A stretch of DNA of 64,000 nt from Brevipalpus yothersi (Eukaryota; Arthropoda; Arachnida; Trombidiformes; Tenuipalpidae), in the NCBI GenBank assembly GCA_003956705.1, contig QZCP01000667.1, positions 308,623-372,622 on the forward strand. Reading direction: 5' to 3'. The notes beneath the pieces are model-generated. The model saw only the letters and a list, made by a program, of their open reading frames with translations, was not told where the DNA came from and made no database searches. Shown piece after piece: positions 13,501-25,342 of the stretch. A program made the position numbers and the translations under genes. Position 1 is the stretch's first letter. Each line of letters opens with the position of its first letter.

Positions 13501-15358
13501 GACTGTCAATCCATGCTTGAATATACCTTCCACCGAACTGATCTCGGTGTCTTATGACAAAATTGAATTCCCCATCTATTGGCCGCTTTCAAGTTTGTTT
13601 TGATTGTTGTTGAACATGTTTTCTGTCAGTGTATTGGCAGTGTTAGAATTGATGAATGTCATAGAAATGGGAGTTTGAGAATTCAGAATACTTGTAAGAG
13701 AGTGAGAGAAATGAGTTGGAAAAGTGTCCAAGCAAGCAAGCGAGCATGAAAGAATGAGCAACTGTTACCCATTAGATTTCACATCTTGATTTCCTTTCTC
13801 TCTCTCTCTCTTTCTTTCTTTTACTCTTTTCTCACCTAAAACTTTATCTTTGAGAGCATCCTTTTCTTCATCCAATCACTTTCTCACTTGATTCATTAAA
13901 CGAGTTGATGCTGTTTCCGCTTCCGGTCGGCCACTCTTCTCTCTGATGCTCTCTATGTGTGTGTGTATGTCAATTGAAAAGGCATGTTTGACCTGATTGA
14001 CCAGATAGATGCTCTCTTTCTCTCTCTCTCTCTCTCGCTTTTACTGTCTTTCCCTATTATATCAGGAATCATTTTCTCTGAAAAGATCTTCAACTTTCCA
14101 TCATCGCACACCCATCATTCAGAAAAGAGAGAGGCGCAACTTACTGGCTGTATAAGAAAAGCTTATGGGCGGTTTTCGAATGTCTTGGACGCATTCTTGT
14201 CTTCATTCCAATCTTAATATGTGTTCTCTTTACATCCCGCCAATATATGGCAACAAACCATCAACTTTGTGTGTCAGACTATTGGCTATTTTAGTGGATT
14301 CAAGAATGCTGTGTGTGTATATATATACAAAGTATGTTGAATATTTGAGCTTAGGGAATAGGGATTAAAATCCATCTTGTGTGCTGGTTGAAGGCGTTGA
14401 AAAGGTGGACATGTAGATGTACAAATTCATAGATTGATTGGCTTGTTTATTTCTTGCGTGTTATTAGATGAATAAATTTTAACACACGATCCTGATTGAA
14501 TACTATTTAAGTGTTGAGTCTATCCTCTATTGAGAGTGATGATGATGAAACAATCGGATCAGATTTAAGCAGTTTTCTATCTCTCTCACACATACTAGCG
14601 AATTCAGAATTTATGAATCTCAATCATTTCATGATTTTGGGAAGAAAAACTTTCATCAATGCTATTTTCACTCACTAACACACGCATCACTTTATGGATA
14701 GATCTCATTGTTGATGCGAAAAATGTTTCATCTTAAGGGATCATCTTTCACATCGTTTCCAATCTTTTTTCACGTCAATTTGTGTGTGTATGTGTGTGTG
14801 TTTCACTCTTAACTCACCTACTTTCCTACTAACTCGCCTACATTCCATTAAATTCCATTGATAAGCACCTCCACACGCACGTTATTCGGTCTGATTCATT
14901 TCAAGTGTGGCATTAAAGAGGCCAGATTATGTCTCTGCTTGGTTTAATTTTCATTGGTTAACCTTACAGGATACATGTGTGTGTATAATTCAATCATTTA
15001 TTCATCCGCTTTCTTGCATACATAATTTTGTTTTGCTTTTTTTGTTTGTTTCTATTTCATTTGCAAGTGATCCTGGTTATCAACAACCGACATTTTCACT
15101 TCATCATGAACATCATATCATTTGAATTTCAATGTTGTATACCGAGTTCCGAAGTTTACTATCGATCTGTTGGGTGACAATTTTTCAAACTTGAGAATTC
15201 ATATGCATTTGAAAGGACAATATATTCATGAACTTATGGAAACATCAAAAGAAAATTTATAGTATCAGCAGTCACAATATTTGATCCAATCCAATTTTGA
15301 CTTCTCGAAAAAAGTTATATGCTTTTTAGCCATTATTTTTGGCCATAATTTCCCTCCT

Positions 15359-15416
<58 letters not shown>

Positions 15417-18400
15417 CATTCGATTTTCTCCTCTCTAAATTTGGGAGTGACAATTCCAAGAATCAATTTTACAAATATTATGCTCCATGGGATATATGCG
15501 TGTAGGTTAACGCTATATTGGATTGTATCGTGGAAGATGATTTAAGGCCTTCTCCCTCTCTCTCCCTTCTAGCCCACCGATGCCAATCATGATTTCGGTC
15601 ATTTGATTTAATCTGTTTCTCCGAGTTGAGTTAACAATGTACACATTGTTTCAGAATGCTCTCAAGTTTTCATGAATGCTATTTATTTTGAATTTCACTT
15701 CAATTGAAAGATGATTCACGATTCTACTACTAGTATTACTGTGTTCTTGTGATTTTTCGAGGATTTTTTTTCTTGTTGTACTTCTCTCGCTCTATGGTCG
15801 TGTACATTGTAAGTTGTAATATTTTTTTCCCTCGAGCACTGGTGGATTCATCGATAAATCGAATGAAAGTTAGCGGAACTTTATTGCTACTTGCTTACAT
15901 GCGTTCGTGTGCATTCAGCTTATTATCGATCCTACTTTTGTGAAATTTTTTTTTCTCTCTCTTCTTCTTCTGCTTGTTTTCTGCTTCCTTGATCAGTAGT
16001 AGTAGTGGCTGTAGCATGAAGCAAAAGAGATGAAAAATTCATAGTAATTGATGTCTAGAAAAGAAATAAAAGCACTTGAGTCACAGGTTTACTCTCTACT
16101 TTTCTCACCTTTTTTTTCATTCATTCTTTTTATTTTATTCTTTATAGTCTCGAATTTTTCTCTACTTCCACTTTCACCCTTTCTCTCATCCTCTCATGAA
16201 CTTTCTCCATCTTCATCTTCCATCTATTTATTCTCACTGGAGAAAAGAAATTATCATCTCTCATATTCAGGGGCTTGAGAATGAGAAAACTCATTGAATT
16301 TAGAAGTACACGCTAAGCTAGAACTTTTTTTTTCTCAACTCTTTTCCTATTCTTCACACAATATTTCATGCAAATATACTCGGTCATTAGATTGTCCTGT
16401 AATCTGGAAATAATTTTCACCCACTCAAAAACATGCAATCTTGTGTACTTTCATTCATTGAAAATCACAGTATTTTAGGCGCGCACACACACACACATTC
16501 ATACTTAGAATAATTATCACCAGTGATTCACATCTTCCACATGTGTATTCAATTTTTCTATTTATACATGGCAAACCTCTCCATATATATCTCATGCATC
16601 TATATGAGTTATCTTCTCTGTACTTTTCATCACATGGCGATTATTCCATTTCTCATGCATCCGAAAGGTTCATCCGTCTCTCTCTCTCTCCTTCCTTTTC
16701 CTTCTTCATTTTTCTCATCATAGGCATGATGCTTCTCTTCTCCCATTTCAGTGTATTCTATTCTTATATCTTATATATATGGTCTTTTTCCTTCCTTTCC
16801 CATACAGATTTTGGAAGACAGCGATGAAGATAAAGGAAGAGGAATCCACGTTCTGGTGTTGAATCAGGCAACTGGCTCGGTGATGGCTCAGAGGATGTTC
16901 GACACATATTCACCGCATGAAGATGAAGCCATGTCACTTTTTTTGAGCATGGTTTCCGACGGGCGTCTAATCATATTTGCCATCAAAGATGAGGGCACTT
17001 TCCAGATGAAACAGGCAGCTCGTGATCTCTTGAGAAGGCTGGGTAGTAAGCGTGTCCATCATCTTGGCTGGCGTGATATGTGGGCTATGGTAGTGCAAAA
17101 GGGCGGTAAACTAATCGCTGAAAGCTATTCTAAGAGTCCAGAGTTCAATTCATGGGGAGCTCCGGTTGTACTGAGAGCAGAATTTCCATTGGCATCATTG
17201 GAAGAAAGTGAATGCAATTGGCCAGATAATGAAGAAAATCGACGACGTCGATCATTTTGTAATCGAATAGAAGGCTATGGTCAAGTGTGCAGTTGTAATG
17301 ATCCGGCACTTCTTTCCTTCAATCCAGATCCGGTGAGTGGATTTCGATCAATTATTTTCCTCCCTCTACTCTCTCTTTCTCTCCCCTTTTTCTTCCAAAA
17401 CATCCACATTCTTTTTCCTCACTATCCAATCCAATAATATTGAGAAAAAGAATAGGAAGAAGATGGAGACTTTTTGCCTCTTGTTGATACACCTTCTTTT
17501 GCCGATCTTTTCGCGCTCTGTTACCTTTTGCTTCACCTACACACAGAGAGTTGTATTGTATCGGCTTGTTTTTCTCATCTAGTTTAGTGAGTGAGAGAGA
17601 GAAGATGAAGCAGAGCATCAAATAAAGCAAAAGATGTTGAGAGAGAAGTGAAATCAATCTTACAACACAGATAAAGTGAGAGATAGAATTTTCAAAAATG
17701 AAGTTTTCAACTCCTCAAACAAAGTAGTCTGTAAAACTATGTTTTCTCTCTCTCTCTCTCTCTCTCATTTTCCTCTTTTTCTTTCTCTCCTTTTTGCTTC
17801 CGAATTGTTTCTCTCTCTCACTCACTACTCTATCTTCACTTCATTCAAGCTCTCGGTCTTATCTTCCTCTCTTCAAGAATCTTGATTTTCCTCATGAATC
17901 ATGTTAGTTTTGATGGATGCTCCATGTAATGAGAATTGTCTACGCGAACATTCTATTTATCTGCTATTGTATTGTTTCCATGATGATGATGACGGTACAA
18001 GTCGGAATTTTGTGCCTATGATTAGTCTCATCGATCGTTATGTTACTATAGGTTGATTGAAAATCTTTTCTATTCTAAGAATCTGAGGCGGGAGAGGGAA
18101 TACTAGCAGCAAGAATTCCATCCATAGGGCAAACCTTCATCAGACCTTTTCCTTTGTATCCTACGCTTTTCTTCATCTTTTCTCTCTTTCTCCCTCTCTT
18201 TTACTCACATACTCATTCTTCTATCCTTTTTCTTGTATCATTATGTTTTGTCCATTTTACCTCAATTATCCTTCTTTCAACCTGTTTTTCTCTGTTAACA
18301 GCTTCCTGATAACAAGGTTCACGATGTTCCCGTAACCATCATCGCAAGCAATCGGCCACATTACCTTTACAAGTAAGTACATATATAAGCCCATCTTGGC

Positions 18401-18547
18401 CCTATCAGCAATGAGACCATTTTTGGCTTCGGAGCCAGTTCTTTTCTCTCTCTCTCTCTCTCTCTCTCCATCTCGAATTATTTTCTCCTCTGTTCATTTT
18501 TCTACTCTGTTGGACTGTTTGTAAGCTTAACCATAGGAAGAAAAAAG

Positions 18548-18611
<64 letters not shown>

Positions 18612-20658
18612 CGGTTAGATTCTACCTCTTTTTATTGCAGCAAACTTTACGAAAAGCGCGAGTGAAATGAGCAGAAAAAGAGCCAAATACATCATCAAAG
18701 TCTTTGGAGAGAGAGGAAGAGAGGAAAAAAAGGAGGAACATGATGAAAGATGAACATTGGCGGAGGAATGAAAGTGAAAGATACTGCAAACTCCAACATC
18801 ATCTGCTTTGAAATGTTGTTATGATGTGACACGATATTTCTCTCTCTCTCTTCCTTTCTATCCATTCACACTACACACAAAACACAACACATTACGATCC
18901 TTACGATTCTTACCATTTTCTTCACTTCTCTTATCGCTTTCTTACTTATTTTCGTGGTCAAACATATACACATTGCAACTGGCTTGATTACATGACAGCA
19001 TGATAGTTTCATATATATATATATATTTGACTGACCACAGACCAGCCTCTTTGGGGAAGATGATGGCTGATATGTTTCATGATGAAAGCTAGAAAAATCT
19101 ATCTTGGAAGAAATCTCAGAAGTCAAAACGTGAAAATTCCATCACAAATGGCTCTGTAATTTTGACTTCTTTCACGAATGCTTACTCAACACTTTTCTCT
19201 TCTTATAGCACCTCGAAGTGATGAATTTGACTGATATCAGATGAATTCATTCCAATTTTCTCTGATTATCATGTTAATTTATAGTTCATTCACAGTGAGC
19301 TCACTCCTTTCAAAGCTTTTATCACTCTCAGAGTATAAATTGTCTTGACGAAATCTAGAATAACGATGAGTTAAATACTTTGCAGATACTCGATACTTGA
19401 AGAAGGCTCCATATGGAACGGAAGAAAATAATTAAGTGCCTCTAATATAATTGCAAGATGAGAGTTCTCCTAGACAAAAAACTCATAACAATTGGAATTA
19501 CTTTCATATTTAGGCTTACTTATTTGATCATAACAGTAATAACTATAGATCTTATCCAACAAATACGTTAAAATCATTCGATTTCGATTAATATATTGGT
19601 TCTCATCAGACAGTTTACTTGATTACCTGCTTCCAAAGTTCAAAATCCTTGTCTATCGATTTAGGGAAGACTGATCATGAGAAGAGAAAGTAGAAGAAGG
19701 AATTGGATCACAGTACGAATGCAATTTTGCTGTGTTAGATTTTGCTAGTATACATCATTACCAGCATTCTTTTCACACATTCAAAGCCTTTTCTCTTTCC
19801 ATCTTATTATCGAGCTTGATCATAGATGAGCCATTCTCCTTCAATCGTCACTTAAGAGAAGAGAGAAAAAGGCTCAGAAAGAGATCTGCAGTTTATAGTC
19901 AACCCAGTAATTACTTACATTGTATCGTTTCTCACAAGATGCACATTCATATTCACTTCAGTAGCACAGTAACACTAAACTTGGCTGATCTCAAGGCACT
20001 AATTGCGTAAAATGGTCTTATTTTTATTGATTTCTAACTTTTTTTCTCAAGTTTTTTTTGTGAATTCAAGCCAGCAAAAATAAGATCAACAACATAGCAA
20101 AACTTTTCGGCTTTCATGGAATGTCTGGCTTTTTTTGGAATGAATTTTTCTAATTCAATTCTCTTGGTCAGCGTGAAATGAATATATCAACGACAAATCC
20201 TATTTTTACTCTTCCCAATCATTATCAAGATCATGGCACTTACAAAATTAGCTAAAGTATTTTCATGCATATCCATGGGAGGCATTGATAATTAACTTGC
20301 CTTCTTGAGACGCTGACGAGAAAGAGAGAGAGAGAGAGAGGATAAACTTAGACTAGACTTTTTCTCTGTACAAGTGCTACACATCTTACTATACACAGCT
20401 ACTGGAGAAAGAATGAGAAATGTTAGCTGAAACTTCTGGCTCTCATCATTTTTCAAAGAAAGCCTCTTAATTTTCATCATAAATCACATGAGAGCTGTAG
20501 CCATCGTTGCTTGAATATTAACTTTTTACCTAATTCAGACAAATAATCTTCTGATGATAATACTTAGGAACTTTCTCACTTCTCTCATTCCCATGTGCTT
20601 TTATGCTCTCATCTTTCGTTTTCTCTCTTCCTCTCATCCATTGCTCATTTTGCTCTTT

Positions 20659-20712
<54 letters not shown>

Positions 20713-22256
20713 ACCCTTTTATTATGCTGCCAATTTTGTTCTCTCCGCCTCCTTCTTTCCTCTCCCATTTTTTCATTTTCTTTGACCGTTTTTTCTTCCT
20801 CTTACTTTTCTTTATTAGATTCTAAATCATCTTATGAGAATCATATGAAAGTTTGCTTCGTACACACACACATACACACATACCCATACACATACATATA
20901 TATATATATATTTTTTAGAAGGAAATGAGTCTGCATGAAATGGGTCCAACATAAATAAGATTAAGCTTGGGCCAAAATCATCTGCTTTGTCGTTAGTTGT
21001 CAATATTCATCTTTTAGCATCACTTTTGTAAACGTCAAAATGTGTGTGTATGTGTGTTTCCATTTGAGCGAGAGCGATTAGCTGGAAAATGAAAAACAAT
21101 AATTCAAAATGCAAAAAAGCTCATCTCTTCAACATTTGTCCACTTTTTCGTGGATAAACAATTTTGCGACCCTTTTTTGTTTTCATTTTAATGTTTTCAC
21201 ACCAATTCATTCAGCACTAAACTCTTTTTTGCAAAATATTTTCTTTTCAGATTTGAGTAGACTTTTCTTAAGCCTCAAATCAGAACAAAAGCTTCTTGAT
21301 GGATAAGGATGAAAGTGTTTTCTTCCTCCAGTATAATTGTTTCTTCAGACTCATTGCAATCTCTTTGTCTTTTTCTCGATTAATTTGTTTATTTGTTTAT
21401 TTGTTTATTGGATTATCTAACTAATCTTACCTCTGTGTTTTTATCTTTTCAGCATGCTGCGCTCTCTACTTTCCGCTCAAGGATCCAATAAAGATATGAT
21501 CACTGTTTTTATTGATGGCTATTTTGAGGAACCACTAGAAGTGACCAAATTGTTTGGCTTACGAGGCATCCAGCATACTCCTATAGGCGTAAAGAATGCT
21601 CGAATATCTCAACACTATAAAGCAAGTCTAACCGCAACGTTCAATCTCTATCCTGATTCTCAATATGCAATCATATTGGAAGAAGATTTGGACGTTTCAC
21701 CCGATATTTTCAGCTATTTCAGTCAAACTAGACGACTTCTTGATGAAGATGATTCAATATATTGTATATCTGCTTGGAATGATCAGGGTTATGAGCATAC
21801 AGCTGAGGATCCAAGTTTACTGTATCGAGTCGAAACGATGCCCGGACTTGGGTGGATGTTAAAGCGTGATCTCTATAAGGAAGAATTGGAAACTCGATGG
21901 CCTACCCCAGAGAAACTTTGGGATTGGGACATGTGGATGAGACTTCCAGAAATACGTAAATCACGCGAATGTGTGGTGCCCGATATTTCGCGAACATATC
22001 ATTTCGGATCTTCCGGTCTCAATATGAACTCTTTTTTCCATGATACATATTTTAAGAAGCATGCCTTCAATCGTATACCTCACGTTAAGCTCAAAGACAT
22101 CGACAGGTAAGTGAAAAATCTGATAAATTGTGTGAAGTGATGGATGAATGCATGTTGCAACCTGTCAAAAGTACCATGAAGTCTCGAAAATCATCCTCTC
22201 TAGTGTTCCCATGTTGTAATATATGCGTGGGAGATTGTGGCTAAAGTATATATAAG

Positions 22257-22308
<52 letters not shown>

Positions 22309-23291
22309 ACGATTTCATGTGCCTATGGAAATCCTCCTCCTTCCGATATATTTCGCTGATCTCAAATATCAATTTAATATTTTCACTATCTAGATCCATA
22401 TACATACATTTATATATTAGCTCTCACTTAGTTGCCCCTCTATTTTTCCAGCCCCCAAAGTCGATATGCATATTTGTCTTACAAGTTAATTGCTGACTTT
22501 ATGAGTTGGTGAAGCAAGCCCTGTTTGTGTATTCATATGAAGTGCAAAATATGCAAGAGATTGTGATGTGATGGGTTTCCCGGTTTATTGAGCAGCAAAT
22601 TCATTTTCGTTGAGCAGCTTAAATATATTGTACTTTCTTTCCCTAGCCTATTTGAAAAATCTTTTGTCTACCTCCTTATGTATAAGGAGAGGGAGAGAGA
22701 GAGAGAGAAACCTAATAAGCATGAACAACAGCATCCTGTTTCACATATAATCTCGAAAAATTCGTGATTCAAGCACTATTTTGACTATCCACTATTGCCT
22801 TACTAGTACATTGTGGAAATATTAGAGAGAAGAGAATAGGATGTGGGAAATGAAGGCTTGAGAAAAGGAGAATAGTCAGTGAGCGCGAAATTGAGTGAAA
22901 CTCTTGAAATCGCTTTCTCATACCATTACTATTGGCCGTATTTTAGTTTCACTCTTTCTCGTTTTTCCGTTTTCTTCAATATATTTTCTAACCTCTCGAA
23001 TTCACAAGATTATCGTCAAAGAAGAGGAGGAAGAGAGAAAAAGATCCGAGAGAGTTTCGAATATCTTCCCATCTCATCGGATTTTTTCCTTACCTTCTCT
23101 TTAAGGGAAAAAGTATCTTCTTTTCCAGTTGAGTTTGTCCTATTTCATTTCTTTTCTCTCATATCTATATACATATTGAACAGAGTCATGAAAATCAGAG
23201 AGAATAGAAAGAGGCTGAGAGAAGTTATGCCAAAATCCTTAGTTTGATGCCGACTCGAGAAAACTACTCAATTCTACATGTATTGATTTGG

Positions 23292-23336
<45 letters not shown>

Positions 23337-24772
23337 TTCAGTATATATAGCTTGTATGCTCACAAAGAATGATGAATCTCTCCCACCTAGAATCTTCTCA
23401 ATTTCTTCGAATTGGACTTCTTCTCTGTTTCCGAAAAAGATTGATGATCTGATATCTAGGCTTTCAAATCATAGCTTTTGCATGGGAAAACTAGTGGACT
23501 CCCTTAGCTCTCATCTTACCCATTCTGAAGTATCTTATTTATTCAAAATTTGAGATATCCTATGAGTCCAGAGAATTGCATTTCAACCTGTCAGTTAAAT
23601 CGAATAGGAGTAACCGTTTTGTCTCATAAATATTCTAATTTCACAAAAAAACGTAGAAGAGGCAAAATAATTAGAAAACTATGATCACTTTTCCATGAAG
23701 TTAGTTTTCATCATTCAATCATGTCTTTTCTTGGCTTGAAATGATATTTTGTTCATATTCTTTTCATTCTATATCTCTCTGGCATATACAAGACGTTTAA
23801 CTTTGTGTATTCTATTGAGATATGATCATTGCGCTTCAATGGTTACTGTCAAGAATAGAATAGGCTAGAATTCTGGGAGATAGTTTTTTCGCCTTCATGG
23901 AAACATCATCAGAAGAAAAAAGAGTGAGAAAAAATATGGTTTCTTTTCACTCCTACTATTACTCAATATTTTGAATCGATCTGATAGTTAGCCGAGAATA
24001 TATACTAGTAGTTGGTAGTAATGGCTTGCCTATGACTGAAGATATAATCAAAATTGTTGATGGTGAAAAGTGAAAGGGAAAGAATGAATTGATGACTTTC
24101 ATTGCTCGAGAAAAAAAACGGTTACTTTCATTTCTTTTCCAAATGATTACAGCATATATAGACACATACACACAAAATTTTGATATTGGAATCATTCCTC
24201 CTTATTTTCTGCCTTCTCATGAACTTCCATCATGTTATATATTTTTTTCTTATACTTTTTTTCTCTTTTCTCACACTATTTTTTTCGCGGGCAGTGTTAA
24301 ACGAAACAATTATGAGCAAACAATCCACAATTTACTTCGTAAAGCCATCGTACTAGATCATAGTATATCGCCGTGTGAAGATAATTTTATTCCCAACACC
24401 AAAGGGCAAGTTTATGTGATGTACATCAAAATGAATAGCCAACGTGATTATTCTACATGGCTGCAAGTAGCTAAATGCTTCAAAATTTGGGATCTCGATG
24501 CCAGAGGCTATCACAAGTCAATGTGGAGATTTTTTCTCAAAGGAAATCAAATTTTAGTGGTTGGAGTTCCTAATTCACCTTACTCGTAAGTGTTGTACAC
24601 GGCCTAAGTCTTGTAGATCTCATTAAGCCGAATATTTTCTTCTTAATATTTTGAATTTTCATCCTAATAATGATACCATTTTTCTCGCTCTCTCTTTCTT
24701 CATAGATCTTTCAAGCCATCAGAAGTCATACCAATTTTTCTAGAGGATAAAATGATCAACCAGGTAAAGTGA
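8964..24772 (+). CDS. POMGNT1: Protein O-linked-mannose beta-1,2-N-acetylglucosaminyltransferase 1
   Basis: Golgi enzyme of the GT13 family. It adds GlcNAc in beta-1,2 linkage to O-mannose, as on alpha-dystroglycan. Exons read from GT/AG junctions with continuous phase: 8964-9014, 9514-9610, 12993-13132, 16808-17332, 18302-18372, 21453-22106, 24295-24585 and 24706-24772. The total is 631 residues, against 660 in human. Residues 1-17 form a short cytoplasmic tail with RRR, followed by a signal anchor (about 18-37). The stem domain covers about 80-270 (GRGIHVLVLNQATG, DTYSPHEDEA) and the catalytic domain about 275-610. The latter carries the metal-site motif EEDLD at 371-375, then CISAWNDQGYEHTAEDP and LWDWDMWMR. 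The final exon reads PIFLED before an in-frame TGA. Exons 3-8 match the family almost continuously. The first exon and the ATG at 8964 are the least certain: that frame stays open upstream of the ATG and the joining donor is GTAAGT. Introns reach 3.7 kb. Confidence 0.93.
9611..12992 (+). other. POMGNT1 intron 2 (3.4 kb)
   Basis: Donor GTATGT at 9611, acceptor CCAG ending at 12992. Pyrimidine-rich on the sense strand, with a (CT)n tract at 10547-10579 and shorter CT runs to about 11290. Frames inside it (for example 9858-10085 and 11962-12219) show no domain and no splice support. No nested gene seen. Confidence 0.75.
10547..10579. repeat. (CT)n microsatellite in POMGNT1 intron 2
   Basis: A CT tract of about 33 nt on the sense strand of the host gene. 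Confidence 0.9.
13133..16807 (+). other. POMGNT1 intron 3 (3.7 kb)
   Basis: Donor GTAAGT at 13133, acceptor ACAG ending at 16807. It contains a 51-nt CT tract (15362-15412) and many shorter CT runs. No internal coding sequence was recognised. Confidence 0.75.
15362..15412. repeat. (CT)n microsatellite in POMGNT1 intron 3
   Basis: A perfect CT tract. The open frames on both strands across this site are dinucleotide artefacts. Confidence 0.95.
18550..18607. repeat. (GA)n microsatellite in POMGNT1 intron 5
   Basis: A GA tract of about 58 nt, opposite in sense to most tracts of this gene. It lies about 80 nt downstream of a CT run that could base-pair with it. Confidence 0.95.
20663..20709. repeat. 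(CT)n microsatellite in POMGNT1 intron 5
   Basis: A CT tract of about 47 nt. Three overlapping frames over it are Ser-Leu artefacts. Confidence 0.95.
22261..22306. repeat. (CT)n microsatellite in POMGNT1 intron 6
   Basis: A perfect CT tract of about 46 nt. Confidence 0.95.
23295..23333. repeat. (CT)n microsatellite in POMGNT1 intron 6
   Basis: A CT tract of about 39 nt. Confidence 0.95.
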
Positions 24773-25239
24773 TGAAAAGCTTAGCAAGAAATAATCCTCA
24801 ATGATGTGCAGAGAGGAGGTTTGATCTTCGTTTGATGACTCAATTTTCTGAGTTTTTTGGTGGATCCTTCTCTGGCAAACGCTTTAATGGAGCATCTCTT
24901 CTCTACTTGCCTGGTCACACGCATAGATACACACACAAGAAGATGTTACTCTATTTTGAAACTGTGATTATTTTAATTGTATCATGATCATTCATGAAAT
25001 GATCGATTGCATGACAATGAAGTGAAAAAGTGCCAATTTATTTGATGATAATGATTTTTTGTTGGGCCATCTACTACTACGTTTATTGCCATGTGCTATG
25101 AAGCAAGCTGAAATCCCAAAAAATCGTCAAGAAAAGCTCGCTACCAATTACACATATTTTTCTACGACAAGCTTGAGGTCTTTTGAGCCTATCAAGTTTC
25201 TTTTTCAATTGAAAGTCATCAAAATACTTGAGCCAATTA

Positions 25240-25245
25240 TTTATT
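25240..25245 (-). other. Poly(A) signal AATAAA, receptor gene
   Basis: TTTATT on the + strand reads AATAAA on the minus strand, about 100 nt past the receptor stop codon. Confidence 0.45.
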
Positions 25246-25269
25246 AGGGTAAATGAATTTGTAAATAAT

Positions 25270-25279
25270 AATAAATAAA
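25270..25279 (+). other. Overlapping AATAAA poly(A) signals, POMGNT1
   Basis: Two overlapping AATAAA hexamers lie about 500 nt after the POMGNT1 stop, followed by a T-run. This implies that the two convergent transcripts end within about 30 nt of each other or overlap. Confidence 0.5.
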
Positions 25280-25342
25280 AATTGTTTTTTGCTGAATTAT
25301 CTCTCCTCTAAGAAACGAAGCTTTTTTTAACCATTTAATCCT

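Larger units (their letters stand above)
18373..21452 (+). other. POMGNT1 intron 5 (3.1 kb)
   Basis: Donor GTAAGT at 18373, acceptor TTTTCAG ending at 21452. It holds a CT run (about 18448-18468), a long GA tract (about 18550-18607) and a second CT tract (20663-20709). No nested gene seen. Confidence 0.75.
22107..24294 (+). other. POMGNT1 intron 6 (2.2 kb)
   Basis: Donor GTAAGT at 22107, acceptor GGGCAG ending at 24294. It contains CT tracts at 22261-22306 and 23295-23333 and a short GA run near 22689-22708. The frames inside it lack conserved features. Confidence 0.75.
24773..25342. other. Shared 3' region of POMGNT1 and the receptor gene
   Basis: A convergent intergenic stretch of 570 nt. 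It carries a plausible poly(A) signal for each strand (see separate entries). The 62-codon frame at 25059-25247 lies inside the expected POMGNT1 3' UTR and is not supported as a gene. Confidence 0.6.

Noticed and set aside
15265..15545. Open frames on both strands near 15.3-15.5 kb
   Set aside because: All span the CT tract at 15362-15412 inside POMGNT1 intron 3.
20554..20928. 124-codon + frame in POMGNT1 intron 5
   Set aside because: Its length comes from the CT tract and flanking low complexity; no domain and no splice support.
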